Assembly (NCBI GenBank): GCA_026724425.1
Contig: JAIUCV010001139.1
Location: 62,001 to 126,000, forward strand
DNA: 64,000 nt
DNA from: Erythrophleum ivorense
Lineage: Eukaryota; Streptophyta; Magnoliopsida; Fabales; Fabaceae
Direction: 5' to 3'
The notes below the pieces were generated by a model that had not been told where the DNA came from, searched no databases, and worked only from the letters and a program-made list of their open reading frames with translations. Below are positions 10,886 through 22,033 of the stretch, piece by piece (position 1 is the stretch's first letter; each line of letters begins with the position of its first letter). The translations under genes and the position numbers were made by a program.

Positions 10886-11342
10886 ATTACAGTGGTTAAA
10901 TGTCTTAACCGAATCCGAAACCATGAAAAGCAAATAATTGCTGATAAAAAAACTAGAACCAGAGTAAAACCGAACCCGCATGTCTGCATCTATACCGTCA
11001 CAATAGTAAAAAAACCCAAATCAAAAATTCCATGAACCCTAAAATCAAATTTCTCCAAAATCCCCGAATCGAATCTGTTCAAATACAACAACGAGACAAA
11101 AATTAAACAAAATAAATTATTTCTCTTTCTCTTCTCCTTCCTCCGAAAAAAGGGAAGAAACGTCAACAACATTCCACCAATAGGATGTATAATGAGTTGT
11201 TTTCGTATCTCCTCCAACAAAAATTCCACTAGGAAGATTCTGCCCCTTGAAATCAAATAAGCTTTTTTAATTTCCTCAAGAATTCAAAGAACACTCTTTT
11301 TTTTTTTTTTTGAAATCCAAATTGAAATCCAGTTTCAGCAGT

Positions 11343-11535
11343 TATTAGCTTTGTATATAGACACTTTCTTGTGTATAGTTCATTTAGATTGTAATACTTT
11401 TTAGTCTCCGGTTTATACTGGTCATTTACGGTTTAGTTTACTTAGAGTATAAATAATCTGTAATTATCTTTCAGCTGATTAATAAGAAATATCTAAAATC
11501 TTATATGTTTCTCTCTCAAGATCAAAACGCTAATA
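11343..11535 (+). repeat. Copia 5' LTR
   Basis: A 193-bp LTR with short inverted ends TATTAGC and GCTAATA. A TATA box (TATAAATA) is at 11448-11455. Confidence 0.95.
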
Positions 11536-11548
11536 TGGTATCAGAGAC
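11536..11548 (+). promoter_or_regulatory. Copia primer binding site, initiator Met-tRNA type
   Basis: TGGTATCAGAGAC abuts the 5' LTR and matches the 3' end of initiator tRNA-Met over 11 bases. This is the usual primer for plant Ty1/copia elements. Confidence 0.85.
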
Positions 11549-11729
11549 TTTTCCGCCTATTTTTCTTTGATCTTCATACAGATTCTTCAGATTTCTTCAT
11601 TCAATCTTTGTTTATTGTTGTTCCGATCTCTTTTTCTCTTCAATTTTGAACTCGAAATCTCTCAAATCACCTTTGTGAGCTCTTTTTTTTTTCTGGTTCA
11701 AATTTTGTTTTGAGCTTCGATCTACAACA

Positions 11730-13238
11730 ATGGCGAAACAAGGACGCAAGACTCGTCGCAATCCAGCTTCTCCGGAGGAAACACCGATGTCCTCGCCTCC
11801 GATTGCTGCTGACATCGCGATTACTCCTCACACCGGATTCCGAGTCCCTCGTGGCCTTCCCGATCCACTCTCTGCTTCCGTGGATTCATACGATAATGTT
11901 CATAGCCCTTTCTTTCTCCACTCAGGTGATCATCCAGGCCTTTCCATAGTCAGTCATACTCTTGATGGGTTGAATTACAATAACTGGTCAATCGCGATGA
12001 AGATGAGTTTAGATGCGAAAAATAAACTCAGTTTTGTTGATGGATCGCTTCCTAGACCTGATATTGATGATAGTTCGTTCAAGATCTGGAGCAGATGTAA
12101 TAGTATGGTCAAGGCTTGGTTGCTTAATGTGGTGAATCAGGAGATCTATGATAGTATATTATACTATGAAGATGCAGCAGAGATGTGGAATGATTTATTC
12201 TTACGGTTTCGTGTTAGTAATCTTCCGCGGAAGTATCAGCTTGAGCAGTCTACCATTAACCTCAAGCAGGGAAACCTTGACTTGTCCACATATTACACGA
12301 AGAAGAAGACATTGTGGGAGAAATTGGCTAACACCAAATCCACCACGGTGAAGAGGTGTAACTGTGATCATGTCAAGGAGCTGTTGGATGATGCTGAAAC
12401 GAGCCGTATTATTCAGTTCCTTATGGGACTCAATGACAGTTTTGCGAACATCAGAGGTCAAATTCTGAACATCAAGCCACGGCCAGGATTGACAGAGATC
12501 TACAATATGCTTGATCAAGATGAGAGTCAGCGTCTTGTTGGAGGAAACAATCCTTCTCCCTTCTCCAACCCTGCTGCCTTTCAAGTTCATGTTACTCCAG
12601 TTGAAGATACCTCTGCCATTCTCTTGTCTCAGAGCAATTATCAGAAGCCTAAATGTTCCCACTGTCATCGGATTGGTCACACTGCTGACAAATGTTACAA
12701 GTTGCATGGATATCCCCCAGGGTCTACTCCTCGTTGGAAGAAGCCTCAGACCATTGGGACTGCAAATCTGGCAACGACTCAGATGCATTCTACTGCGGAA
12801 CAGAAGGTTGAGAGTTCTGCTACACCTTCTCATATAATGTCCAATGATCAGATTCAGACTATGATTTCGTACCTTAGCTTCAAGCTTCATGTTTCTTCTG
12901 CTGATCCAACACCCGATAAACCTTGTGCATCGCCTTCAACTTCTGTGCATGTAATTTCACAAATTTCAGGTACTTTCCTTGATCTATATTCCAACTCCTA
13001 CTACGACATGCTCGTTTCTATATCTACGGAACCGGCTGTGTCTCCTAGGGCTTGGGTAATAGATTCAGGAGCCACTCACCATGTAACTCATAATAAGAAC
13101 CTTTATGTAGACTATAGAGCATTAGAGAAAACCTTTGTCAAACTTCCCAATGGTTATACTGTTAGGATAGAGGGCATAGGCTTCATTCAGTTAACTGATG
13201 CTATCTCTCTGCATAATGTGCTTTTTATTCCTGACTAA
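11730..13238 (+). CDS. Copia Gag and start of protease
   Basis: A 502-codon open frame encoding the capsid precursor and aspartic protease. Residues about 65-260 form the UBN2-type gag of plant copia elements (LNYNNWSIAMKMSLDAKNK, LWEKL). A CCHC zinc knuckle is at residues 309-322 (C-x2-C-x4-H-x4-C). The protease active site DSGATHH is at residue 445. The frame ends with TAA at 13236-13238 shortly after VLFIPD, inside what should be an uninterrupted polyprotein. The start ATG at 11730 is the first in the leader, 181 nt after the primer site. Gag may still be made, but not as part of a full polyprotein. Confidence 0.85.
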   Translation: MAKQGRKTRRNPASPEETPMSSPPIAADIAITPHTGFRVPRGLPDPLSASVDSYDNVHSPFFLHSGDHPGLSIVSHTLDGLNYNNWSIAMKMSLDAKNKLSFVDGSLPRPDIDDSSFKIWSRCNSMVKAWLLNVVNQEIYDSILYYEDAAEMWNDLFLRFRVSNLPRKYQLEQSTINLKQGNLDLSTYYTKKKTLWEKLANTKSTTVKRCNCDHVKELLDDAETSRIIQFLMGLNDSFANIRGQILNIKPRPGLTEIYNMLDQDESQRLVGGNNPSPFSNPAAFQVHVTPVEDTSAILLSQSNYQKPKCSHCHRIGHTADKCYKLHGYPPGSTPRWKKPQTIGTANLATTQMHSTAEQKVESSATPSHIMSNDQIQTMISYLSFKLHVSSADPTPDKPCASPSTSVHVISQISGTFLDLYSNSYYDMLVSISTEPAVSPRAWVIDSGATHHVTHNKNLYVDYRALEKTFVKLPNGYTVRIEGIGFIQLTDAISLHNVLFIPD

Positions 13239-13501
13239 AACATTTCATTCTATGGTTAGTTTTACATCTGATGATTGGTTTATTCAGGATCTTACACGGG
13301 AGTTGATGATTGGTCAAGGTAGTTAAGTCGGGAATTTATACATCTTGGATTCCAATAAATCTGATCATACTGTTTGTTTGAAAGGTATTCCTGATTCTGT
13401 TTGTTTTCCTTCGCCATCTTGTTCTAGTGTCATTGTTGATACGCATACTTGGCATAACAGATTAGGTCATCCTTCTCAATCTAAAGTATATTTACTTTCT
13501 G
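13239..13501 (+). pseudogene. Copia protease to integrase junction, frame-disrupted
   Basis: The region still spells the end of the protease domain and the GAG-pre-integrase segment (THTWHNRLGHPS at about 13440-13475). It contains in-frame stops and at least one frameshift, and the flanking frames at 11730 and 13502 are in different registers. These lesions separate Gag-protease from Pol. Confidence 0.75.
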
Positions 13502-16183
13502 ATGTATTGTCACATTAGGTCATCTTTAAAATCTTCAAAGATCAATAAGACTTCTCATGTTTGTCACATTTGTCATTTATCTAAGCAAAAACGTCTTCCT
13601 TTCAAATCTCGCCAAAAGATATGCATGTCTTCATTCGAATTGGTTCACATTGACACTTGGGGTCCTTTCTCTGTTCCCACAATTGATGGTTATAAATATT
13701 TCTTGACAATTGTGGATGATTATAGTAGGGCCACTTGGATATACTTGATGAACGCTAAATATGATGTTTTGCATATATTTCCTGGTTTCCTTTCAATGGT
13801 TGAGAATCAATATGACAAGAAAGTTAAGTCTGTTCGATCCGACAATGCTCATGAATTGAAATTTGCTGCATTATTTTCTGAAAAAGGCATCGTTTCTTAT
13901 CACTTTTGTCCTGAAACTCCTGAACAAAACTCTGTTGTAGAGAGAAAGCATCAGCATATATTGAATGTCGCTAGGGCTCTCTTGTTCCATTCTAATGTTA
14001 CCTTAGAGTTTTGGGGTGATTGTGTTTTAACCGCTGTTTTTTTAATCAATCGTCTCCCTAGTTTTGTTCTAGAGAATAAATCCCCCTTTGAGAAGTTAAC
14101 CAGCAAAATCCCTAAGTATCATTCCTTAAAGAGTTTTGGTTGTTTATGCTATAGTTCTACTTCCCCTAAGAATAGACATAAGTTTGAACCGAGAGCTAGA
14201 GCCTGTATCTTTTTAGGATATCCTGCTGGTTACAAAGGGTATAAGCTACTAGATATGGAGACACACGCCGTTTCTGTTTCTCGTCATTTCGTTTTTCATG
14301 AGGATATTTTCCCTTTGGTTTCTTCTAATATCTCGGATGTTACCAAAGATTTCTTTCCTCATCTTCATAATCCTGCGCCCCCTGATGATCTCTTGCCTCC
14401 TGTGCAATCATCTTCTGATACACATCATCCTTGTGATGTGTCATCTTCCGAGGTTTTGGTTCCTTCTGAATCTAAATCTCATCGCCAAAAGAAACCACCT
14501 AAACATTTGCAGGACTTTCATTGCTATAATACTACTAGTACTATCCTATATCCCATGATTAATTATGTTTCTTATTCATTATTATCTGAGCCTTATTTTG
14601 CCTTCATTCATACTATCACTACAACTTTTGTACCCAAAAAGTATTTAGATGCCAAGGCTTATGAGGTGTGGCGTGATACAATGAAACTTGAGATTGGTGC
14701 TATGGTAAGGACTCGTACCTGGAGTATTCTGAGTTTGCCTCCAAATAAAAAGGCAATTGGTTCTAAGTGGGTGTTTACTATTAAGTTTCATTCTGATGGG
14801 AGTTTGGAAAGACATAAATCTCGTTTGGTTGCAAAAGGGTATACGCAGCAAGAAGGTTTGGATTATGAAGAAACTTTTTCCCCGGTTGCAAAGTTTACTT
14901 CTGTGCGAATGCTTTTGTTACTTGCAGCTAAACTGAATTGGTTCATTGGTCAAGTGGACATCTCGAATGCTTTCCTCAATGGAGACTTGGATGAGGAGAT
15001 TCATATGCAGCTTCCACCTGGTTATGCTGAGCTTACGGGTCAAGAATTACCTCCAAACGCTGTGTGTCGCCTTCACAAATCCATCTATGGCCTCAAACAA
15101 GCTTCCCGTCAATGGTATCTTAAGCTTTCTTCTACGCTTATTGGTTTGGGATTTGAGAAGTCTTTGGCTGACCACACTCTTTTCATAAGTTACATCCAAG
15201 GACGCATTATTGGTGTTCTCATATATGTCGATGATATCATGATCATTAGTAACAATGAGTCATCTGTGCGTGATTTTATTGCTACACTTTCCTCTTGCTT
15301 CAAGCTCAGAGATCTCGGTGCAGCTAAGTATTTTCTTGGCTTGGAAATTGCTCGTTCTTCTCAAGGCATTTCTGTTTGTCAGCGCAAATACGTTTTGGAG
15401 TTACTTGAGGTTACTGGCTTTCTTGGCAGTAAACCCTCTTCCACGCCCCTGGATCCCAGTTTAAAGTTGACTAAGGATGGAGGAATTCCTTTGGCTGATC
15501 CTACATCCTACCGCAAGATCGTTGGGAAGTTGATGTATCTTCATACTACACGGCCTGACATTTCCTTTGCTGTGAATACTTTGTGTCAGTTTTCTCATGA
15601 TCCGAGGGATTTACATCTCAAGGCTGTTCACAAGGTTTTACGTTATTTGAAGGGCACGGTGGGTCAAGGTCTGTTTTATGCTGCTGATTCCTCCTTTGAT
15701 CTACGCGGCTACACTGATTCTGATTGGGGAACCAACACTGATGATAGACGCTCCATCTCTGGCTATTGTATGTTCATTGGTGATTCTCTGGTTTCTTGGA
15801 AGTCGAAGAAACAGGATACTGTTTCCTGCAGCTCTGTTGAGGCAGAATTCAGAGCAATGTCATTGGCTACTAAGGAGATGATTTGGTTATCTCGGTTACT
15901 TGCTGGACTCAAGATTCCTTTCCAGGAACCTGCTCACTTTTATTGTGACAACACAGCAGCTATTCATATTGCCAACAACTCAGTCTATCATGAGCGCACT
16001 AAGCATGTTGAGATCGACTGTTATAAGATTCGTGAATCCATTGATTCAGGTTTTCTGAAGACCATGTTTGTGAAGTCTGAGGATCAATTGGCTGATTGTC
16101 TTACTAAACCGTTGCACCCTACGCTCTTCCATGGTTTGATACACAAGATGGGAGTTTGCAACATCTTTCAACCTCCATCTTGA
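13502..16183 (+). pseudogene. Copia pol: integrase, reverse transcriptase, RNase H
   Basis: An 893-codon open frame with the back half of the copia polyprotein. Integrase: end of the HHCC finger (CHICHLSKQKR) then D51 (HIDTWGP), D114 (RSDNAHE) and E147 (NSVVERKH). The reverse transcriptase begins around residue 395 with WSILSLPPNKKAIGSKW; its catalytic YVDD is at residues 575-578. RNase H starts near YTDSDWGTN and ends with DQLADCLTKPL. All catalytic residues are present. Because it lacks its own start and is separated from Gag by stops and a frameshift, I class it as broken even though the frame is long and clean. Confidence 0.88.
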
Positions 16184-16190
16184 CGGGGGG
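16182..16190 (+). promoter_or_regulatory. Copia polypurine tract
   Basis: The run gacgggggg sits directly against the 3' LTR and follows the pol stop codon at once. Confidence 0.8.
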
Positions 16191-16383
16191 TATTAGCTTT
16201 GTATATAGACACTTTCTTGTGTATAGTTCATTTAGATTGTAATCCTTTTTAGTCTCCGGTTTATACTGGTCATTTACGGTTTAGTTTACTTATAGTATAA
16301 ATAATCTGTAATTATCTTTCAGCTGATTAATAAGAAATATCTGAAATCTTATCTGTTTCTCTTTCAAGATCAAAACGCTAATA
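16191..16383 (+). repeat. Copia 3' LTR
   Basis: A 193-bp copy of 11343-11535 with five substitutions. It is followed by the duplication gcagt. Confidence 0.95.
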
Positions 16384-16388
16384 GCAGT

Positions 16389-16990
16389 TTATGAAACGAA
16401 CTGAGATATGCTATAAACACTTGTAGAAACATGAGCAAAGATGATCATAAACAATGTATATTTGTTCTGGTTTTGTGTAAGGCCTGAGGTGGATGACGGG
16501 GATGAGGAGCAACAGATCTTCGGTTATTAATAAGAAACTAGAGGATCTGAATACTAGATCTGTGTATTGTTCTAACTACAAATACAACAACTGTGTGGAT
16601 AGTTTCGAAGATGAAGATGAATTGGCTATGCAGAGAGTGAGTTGGAGGATAAAGATAATTACACAGATGATGAAAACGACTACGCAGATGATGTACATGA
16701 TCAAGAAGATGAGATTTATATTTGGATTGTAATGTTTCAACGTTTTCTGCATCTGATTATGATTTGATTTCTTTCTCCGTTTCTGAAATTTTAATTTCTA
16801 GGGTTCTTAGAAGAAGTAAATTTCTGATTTTGGGATTTTCGAGATTTAATTTTTGGTTTAATCGTTGTTATGGTTTAACAATTGTAATCAGGTTTTAAAT
16901 GGTTAACATGAGATTCGAAATCAGCAAACCATCTTTTTAAAATCGTAAACCAACTAAACCAGAAATTTATGGAGGTTTTGGTTTAGAACT
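16389..16990. other. Internal DNA of the TIR element, no gene recognised
   Basis: This is the continuation of the sequence broken at 11337. It is AT-rich, with a short frame (16493-16732) made of acidic and Met-rich residues that resembles nothing I know. Confidence 0.5.
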
Positions 16991-17110
16991 TTGAATTTGA
17001 AGAGATATGGGTATTTAACTTTGAGCTCAGGGAAATTTGGCTATTTAACTTTCAAATGATGGAAATCTAAAACGAAAACATAATTTGAACCGTATCTGAT
17101 ACGACACCAT
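16991..17110 (-). repeat. Right terminal inverted repeat
   Basis: The reverse complement starts atggtgtcgtatcagatacgg and pairs with 10769-10885. Confidence 0.65.
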
Positions 17111-17651
17111 AGTTTTGGTGCGAAATAGATCGTAAACCCCCACTTTCATATACTTCATATAATTAGATATACATTAAATTTGTTCACAAATTGTTTTCCC
17201 AATATTATAGGTTACACCATGTGTACTCTAGACTATCATTTAATTCAAATGATCAGTTTGTTAATTTAGGATTTTTATATGAGTGTATTACAGTGAGAGG
17301 CACTTTTTTGAGTTTTGTAACAGGAAAAGGCACATTCCGAGGCAGGGGAACTTTTGTGAGTTTGTTGTGTTAGTAAACCGAAAATAGCCCTCGGTAACTC
17401 ATTTATTAATTTTTATCCATGTTCAGTTAAAACAACAATACTTTGCTGGGTTAATAGTTTTTCCTGAAAATCATTTGGCGCCGCCGTGACAAAAAACACA
17501 GCTCTAAAAATCATCTGGCGCTGTCGTTACTATGTTCAAGTTTTGGTCGGTGACTTTGTCCAGGTTCTCCGACGAAGGTGATTTGTATGGTGAATTACCG
17601 ATTTACTTTTTTTTTCTCAGGCGGTGGACTGCTCGAAGGTGAGAGTATTGC
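17111..17651. other. Unassigned interval
   Basis: No gene seen. There is an imperfect local duplication at about 17470-17530 (aatcatttggcgccgccgt and aatcatctggcgctgtcgt). The interval ends at the insertion site of gypsy element 2. Confidence 0.5.
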
Positions 17652-17656
17652 TAAGT

Positions 17657-18730
17657 TGTAACATCCGTAAACCAAAGAATTGAGTTTTTCGTGTGGTGTC
17701 GAGCGACACCAAGGTGGTGTCGATCGACACCGGTCCGAAATCGAATTTCTGGTTTGATTTAAGTCGCTGGATTCGGGTCGGTTCGGGTCGGGAACCCTAG
17801 GTCGCGTTTTATAAGTCGAGCAGCCGCTGGGAAGGCTCGTTTTTCGAGACATAAAGTGTTCTAGGCGATTTTGGGAGTTTTTGAGGAGATTTGTGAAGTT
17901 TCTGAGGTGTTTTGCTGTGGTTCTTCCTTGTTCATCCTTCTTTCTCCCTTTCAATCCAAATCCAAGGTGAGTGCGTGACTGTGGGCTCGGGATTTCTGGA
18001 TTTAGGTTATTAGATGAATGAATAGATGAGTTTATGTTGTTTTTCGTGATGTGTATGTGTTGATTGTGGTGTTGAATCGTGTTGGATTGATGATTGTGAT
18101 AATTTGGTGTTTTCTGTGTGTTTCATTGCTTCTGGTGTCGCCCTGTCGAGCGGGTGTCGATCGACACCAATGCTGGTTCAGGATGGTTAATCGATTGAAA
18201 ATTGGAATTAATTGGAAATTGAATTAAAATTGGTTTAATCCGGTTTAAAGGAATTAATTGGTTTTAATGGTTATTGAAATGGTTTAATTAATTATTTTCG
18301 GATTAATAATTAATTAAGATTATTATTTAATTATGAGAATTATTTAATAATTATTTGAAATTATTTTAATGGTGGAAAAATATTTAATAATTGTGGAAAT
18401 TATTTAAAAGACTTTAATTATATCTGGAAATTGCGTAATTGGCCCGTGGGCAGAGTGATCGTCTCACTAAGTATTTATGGTAATACTTACGCATCTCCTT
18501 TCCTGTGATGCAGGTGGTAGAAATGTTTAAGCGCGGAATCAAAGCCGAAGAAGAGGATGATAGGATTTATGTTTTATTCATTTTCCTTAAGTTGTTAGAG
18601 TTATTTGATATTTGACTTATTTAATAATTGGCTTCTGTTGTTGAATTGATACTATGATTTATTGAATTAGTTATTTTCAGACTTCCGCTAGAATTGTTTA
18701 AGTATATAAAAAAAAAAAGCTTGGTTGTTT
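17657..18730 (+). repeat. Gypsy element 2, 5' LTR
   Basis: The LTR is 1074 bp and lacks its terminal CA because of the internal deletion. It contains GGTGTCGATCGACACC palindromes at 17716 and 18152 and lacks a 26-bp palindrome unit that is present in the 3' LTR. A TATA-like box is at 17807-17815. Confidence 0.9.
17807..17815 (+). promoter_or_regulatory. TATA-like box in gypsy LTR
   Basis: TTTTATAAG lies about 75 bp downstream of the palindrome cluster, at a plausible promoter position. Confidence 0.45.
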
Positions 18731-21382
18731 GTGAAGAAGAAGGATGGGAGTTTCCGGCTGTGTATTGATTACCGGGGACTGAACCGAGTTACTGTGAAGA
18801 ACAGGTACCCTCTCCCGAGGATTGACGAGTTGTTGGATCAGCTGAGGGGTGCTACTTGGTTCTCCAAGATAGACTTGACATCGGGTTACCATCAGATCCT
18901 GATAGATGAGGCGGATATCCGCAAGACTGCTTTCAGGACGCGTTATGGGCATTTTGAGTTTGTGGTTATGCCTTTCGGTTTGACGAATGCGCCTGCGGCA
19001 TTCATGAGGTTGATGAACGACGTATTCAGGGAGTATTTGGATGTGTTTGTCATCATCTTCATCGACGATATTCTGGTTTATTCGAGGAGTCCTGAGGAGC
19101 ATGAGACTCATTTGAGGTTGGTTCTGGAGAAGCTTCGAGAGCAGAAGTTGTATGCTAAGTTGAGCAAGTGCAGTTTCTGGCAGCGAGAGATGGGTTTTCT
19201 CGGGCATATTGTTTCTGCAGAGGGAGTGTCTGTAGATCCGGCGAAGATAGAGACCATCAGAGATTGGCCTAGACCTAGTAGTGCTACTGAGATCCGGAGC
19301 TTTCTTGGGTTAGCCAGATATTACAGGAGATTCGTCAGGGGTTTTGCGAGTATGGCGCAGCCGATGAGGCAGTTGAATAGGAAGGATGTTCCTTTTGTGT
19401 GGTCGCCTGAGTGTGAGGAGAGCTTTGAGAAGCTCAAGGAGTATTTGACTAGTACACCTGTTTTGGCGTTACCCGAGCCAGGGAAGCCTTATGCAGTGTA
19501 CACCGATGCTTCAAGGATTGGTCTGGGTTGTGTGCTGATGCAGGAGGGCAGAGTTATTGCTTACGCTTCGAGACAGTGGCAGGGGAGCGAGCGTAACCGT
19601 CCTACCCATGATCTAGAGTTGGGAGCGGTGGTCTTTGCGCTTAAGATCTGGAGGTCTTATTTGTATGGTGGTTCAGTTCAGATCTTCACTGACCACAAGA
19701 GTCTTAAGCACATTTTTACTCAGCCGATGCTGAATGCGAGACAGACGCGCTGGGTTGAGTTTTTGGCAGATTATGACTTGGAGATTATCTATCATCCAGG
19801 CAAGGCTAACCTAGTGGCAGATGCTTTGAGTCGACGTAGGTGTGATTCAACTTTAGAGCAGGATGTAAAGGCATTGGTAGGCGAGATTAGCACTTTGCGC
19901 CTTTGTGCTATTTCGCAGGAGCCTTTGGGTTTAGAGGCAGTTGATCAGGCAGATTTGTTGAGCAGGATCAGAGTGGCTCAGGAGAGTGATCAGAGTCTGA
20001 TTGATGCATCACGAGTACCAAGTTCTGAGTATCAGGTATCTGAGAACGGGACTATTCTGGTTCGTGGTCGGGTTTGTGTACCCAAGGTTGATGAGTTGAG
20101 ACAGCATATTCTGAGAGAGGCTCATTCGAGCAAGTTTTCGATTCATCCAGGAGTGACCAAGATGTACCGTGATCTCAAGAGGTACTATCATTGGGTTGGG
20201 ATGAAGAGAGATGTGGCGGATTGGGTTGCGAGGTGCAACACTTGTTCCTTAGTGAAGGCTGAGCATCAGGTTCCAGGTGGTCTATTACAGAGTTTACCCA
20301 TTCCAGAGTGGAAGTGGGACATGATTACGATGGATTTCGTGGTTGGGCTACCTATTTCGAGGACGCATGATGCTATTTGGGTTATTGTGGATCGGTTGAC
20401 CAAGTCAGCACATTTCTTGGCCATCAAGAAAACAGATGGAGCAGCTGTTTTGGCTAGGAAGTTTGTGTGTGAGATTGTGAGGCTGCATGGAGTGCCAGCC
20501 AGTATAGTGTCAGACCGAGATCCGAGATTTGCCTCAGAGTTTTGGAGGGCATTTCAGACTGAGATGGGCACTAAGGTGCATATGAGTACGGCATATCATC
20601 CACAGACAGATGGGCAGTCAGAGAGGACGATTCAGACTTTAGAGGACCTTTTGAGGATGTGTGTACTAGATTGGGGTGGTCATTGGGCAGATCACTTGAG
20701 CTAGGTTGAGTTTGCGTACAACAACAGCTTACAGGCGAGTATTGGCATGGCTCCTTTCGAGGCTTTGTATGGGAGACCATGTAGGACACCCTTATGCTGG
20801 ACCCAAGTGGGGGAGCGCAGCATTTATGGAGCTACTTATGTTCAGGAAACGACTGAGAAGGTTCGTGTGGTGCGACTGAACATGAAGGAAGCTCAGGATA
20901 GACAGAAGAGTTACGCATATAGACGCAGACGAGAGCTTGAGTTTCAGGTTGGAGATAGAGTGTATCTCTAGATGACTATGTTGAGGGGTCCTAACAGATC
21001 CATCGCAGAGAACAAGCTGAGTCCGCGTTTTATGGGTCCGTTTCCAGTTGTGGAGCGAGTGGGACCGTTGGCGTACAGGTTGGAGTTACCTCCGATTATG
21101 AGAGCCTTTCACAAGGTGTTTCATGTGTCGATGCTGAGGAAGTGTCTTCATCCTTCCGAGGAGTTAGTGGCTCAGATTTCAGAGGATCTTCAGCCAGATT
21201 TGACAGTTCCGGCAGTGCCTGTGAGGATTCTTGAGAGGAGAGTCAAGATTCGGCGGAACAAGAGGTTACTGTTACTGAGAGTTTTGTGGACTTGTGGCGG
21301 TATTGAGGAGGAGACTTGGGAGCCAGAGGCAAAGATGAAGTTGAAGTTCAGGAAGTGGTTCGACAAGCAGAGTGAAGAGTGA
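18731..21382 (+). pseudogene. Gypsy element 2 pol: reverse transcriptase to integrase, broken
   Basis: Starts inside reverse transcriptase at FVKKKDGSFRLCIDYRGLN and has no ATG of its own. Reverse transcriptase contains FIDDILVYS, RNase H YTDASRIGLGC. Integrase has the HHCC finger (from HPGVTKMYRDL to CNTCSLVK), catalytic TMDFVVGLP, SDRDPRFASEF and QSERTIQ, and a tail with ETWEPEA typical of the degenerate chromodomain end of Tekay/Del-type chromoviruses. Nonsense codons: TAG at 20702-20704 within the segment AEFAYNNS of the relatives, and TAG at 20969-20971 replacing a Lys codon after RVYL. The 659-codon frame up to the first stop is otherwise clean. Confidence 0.9.
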
Positions 21383-21660
21383 GCTTCTTTCGTCTTTGTG
21401 GCTTGGTTATGGTTTAGCTTGCGAGCTTTCGTTGTTGTTGTTTTTGGTTTACGTTGTAAGACATACATTTTTTGAGATTTATGAGATGGAGTTTTGTCTC
21501 ATTTTCTGTGTTATTTAATGTTGACTTGGATGTTACACTTGTTGACCAGTTGGGTCGTGAGACGGTTCAATCTTTTGGTTATAGGCGTTTAAGAATTTTT
21601 CTCTAAGGGCTGCGGTCCTGAATAACTCATTACATTTTGGAGACTTTGGTTCTCTGGCAG

Positions 21661-21850
21661 GCTTACCCGAGTGCCGTGGCTTCAGTGTGAGTAGCTTATC
21701 CGAGTGCCGTGGCTTCGGTATAAGCGATGGCAGGCCCATCTGGGAGGCCGTGGCCCCAGTTTGGGTAGTTGCACACTTGTTTGGGAGCCGTGGCCCCAAT
21801 ACAAGTGGTTTTGGTTTGGACTTATTTGGGAGCCGTGGCCCCAATATAAG
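21661..21850 (+). repeat. CCGTGGC repeats in gypsy element 2 3' UTR
   Basis: Five or more imperfect units carry gccgtggc (about 21672, 21705, 21748, 21790, 21832), two of the type gagtgccgtggcttc and three of the type gggaggccgtggccccag or gggagccgtggcccc. The units can form short GC-rich hairpins. The position between pol and LTR matches that of the hairpin arrays in gypsy B, C and D. Confidence 0.6.
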
Positions 21851-22020
21851 TGTTGTGGATAATGAGTTAAGAGGAAAATGTCTTGGAACGTGCGTATACA
21901 TAAGATTGAGTGTGAGTCTCGGGGATCAGGTGAGGATCTCCAGTGTTGTGACCTTGCGAGGTCGGATTTTTGGTCTTGCGAGACGTGTTCTGAGTTAGTA
22001 TTCGAGGTCGAATCCAGTTT

Positions 22021-22033
22021 AGTGGGGGAGAGT
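22021..22033 (+). promoter_or_regulatory. Gypsy element 2 polypurine tract
   Basis: The purine run agtgggggagagt abuts the 3' LTR. The same tract, on the minus strand, borders the 3' LTRs of gypsy B, C and D. Confidence 0.8.

Larger units (their letters stand above)
11343..16383 (+). mobile_element. Ty1/copia retrotransposon
   Basis: A complete 5041-bp element with 193-bp LTRs beginning TATTAGC and ending GCTAATA, flanked by the perfect duplication gcagt (11338-11342 and 16384-16388). The domain order protease, integrase, reverse transcriptase, RNase H is diagnostic of Ty1/copia. The two LTRs differ at five positions of 193 (about 2.6 percent), so the insertion is probably of the order of one to two million years old at commonly used plant rates. 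The polyprotein is broken between protease and integrase, so this copy is not autonomous. Confidence 0.95.
10769..17110. mobile_element. TIR DNA element, non-autonomous, split by a copia element
   Basis: Long inverted ends (10769-10885 and 16991-17110) bracket about 1.3 kb of AT-rich DNA into which the copia element has inserted. Both ends share ggtgtcgtatcagat at the tip and aaagttaaatagccaaat further in, with roughly 80 percent identity by eye. No transposase is visible in the non-copia portion. The ends are flanked by AT on both sides, but I found no longer target duplication, so the superfamily is open. The long TIRs would fit a Mutator-like element. A small frame at 16493-16732 shows no recognisable domain. 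Confidence 0.6.

Noticed and set aside
16493..16732. Small gene in the TIR element
   Set aside because: Low-complexity acidic and Met-rich frame, no homology recognised, no conserved start context.
20009..20191. Antisense frames across gypsy pol
   Set aside because: They are shadows of the reverse transcriptase and integrase coding sequence in the opposite frame.
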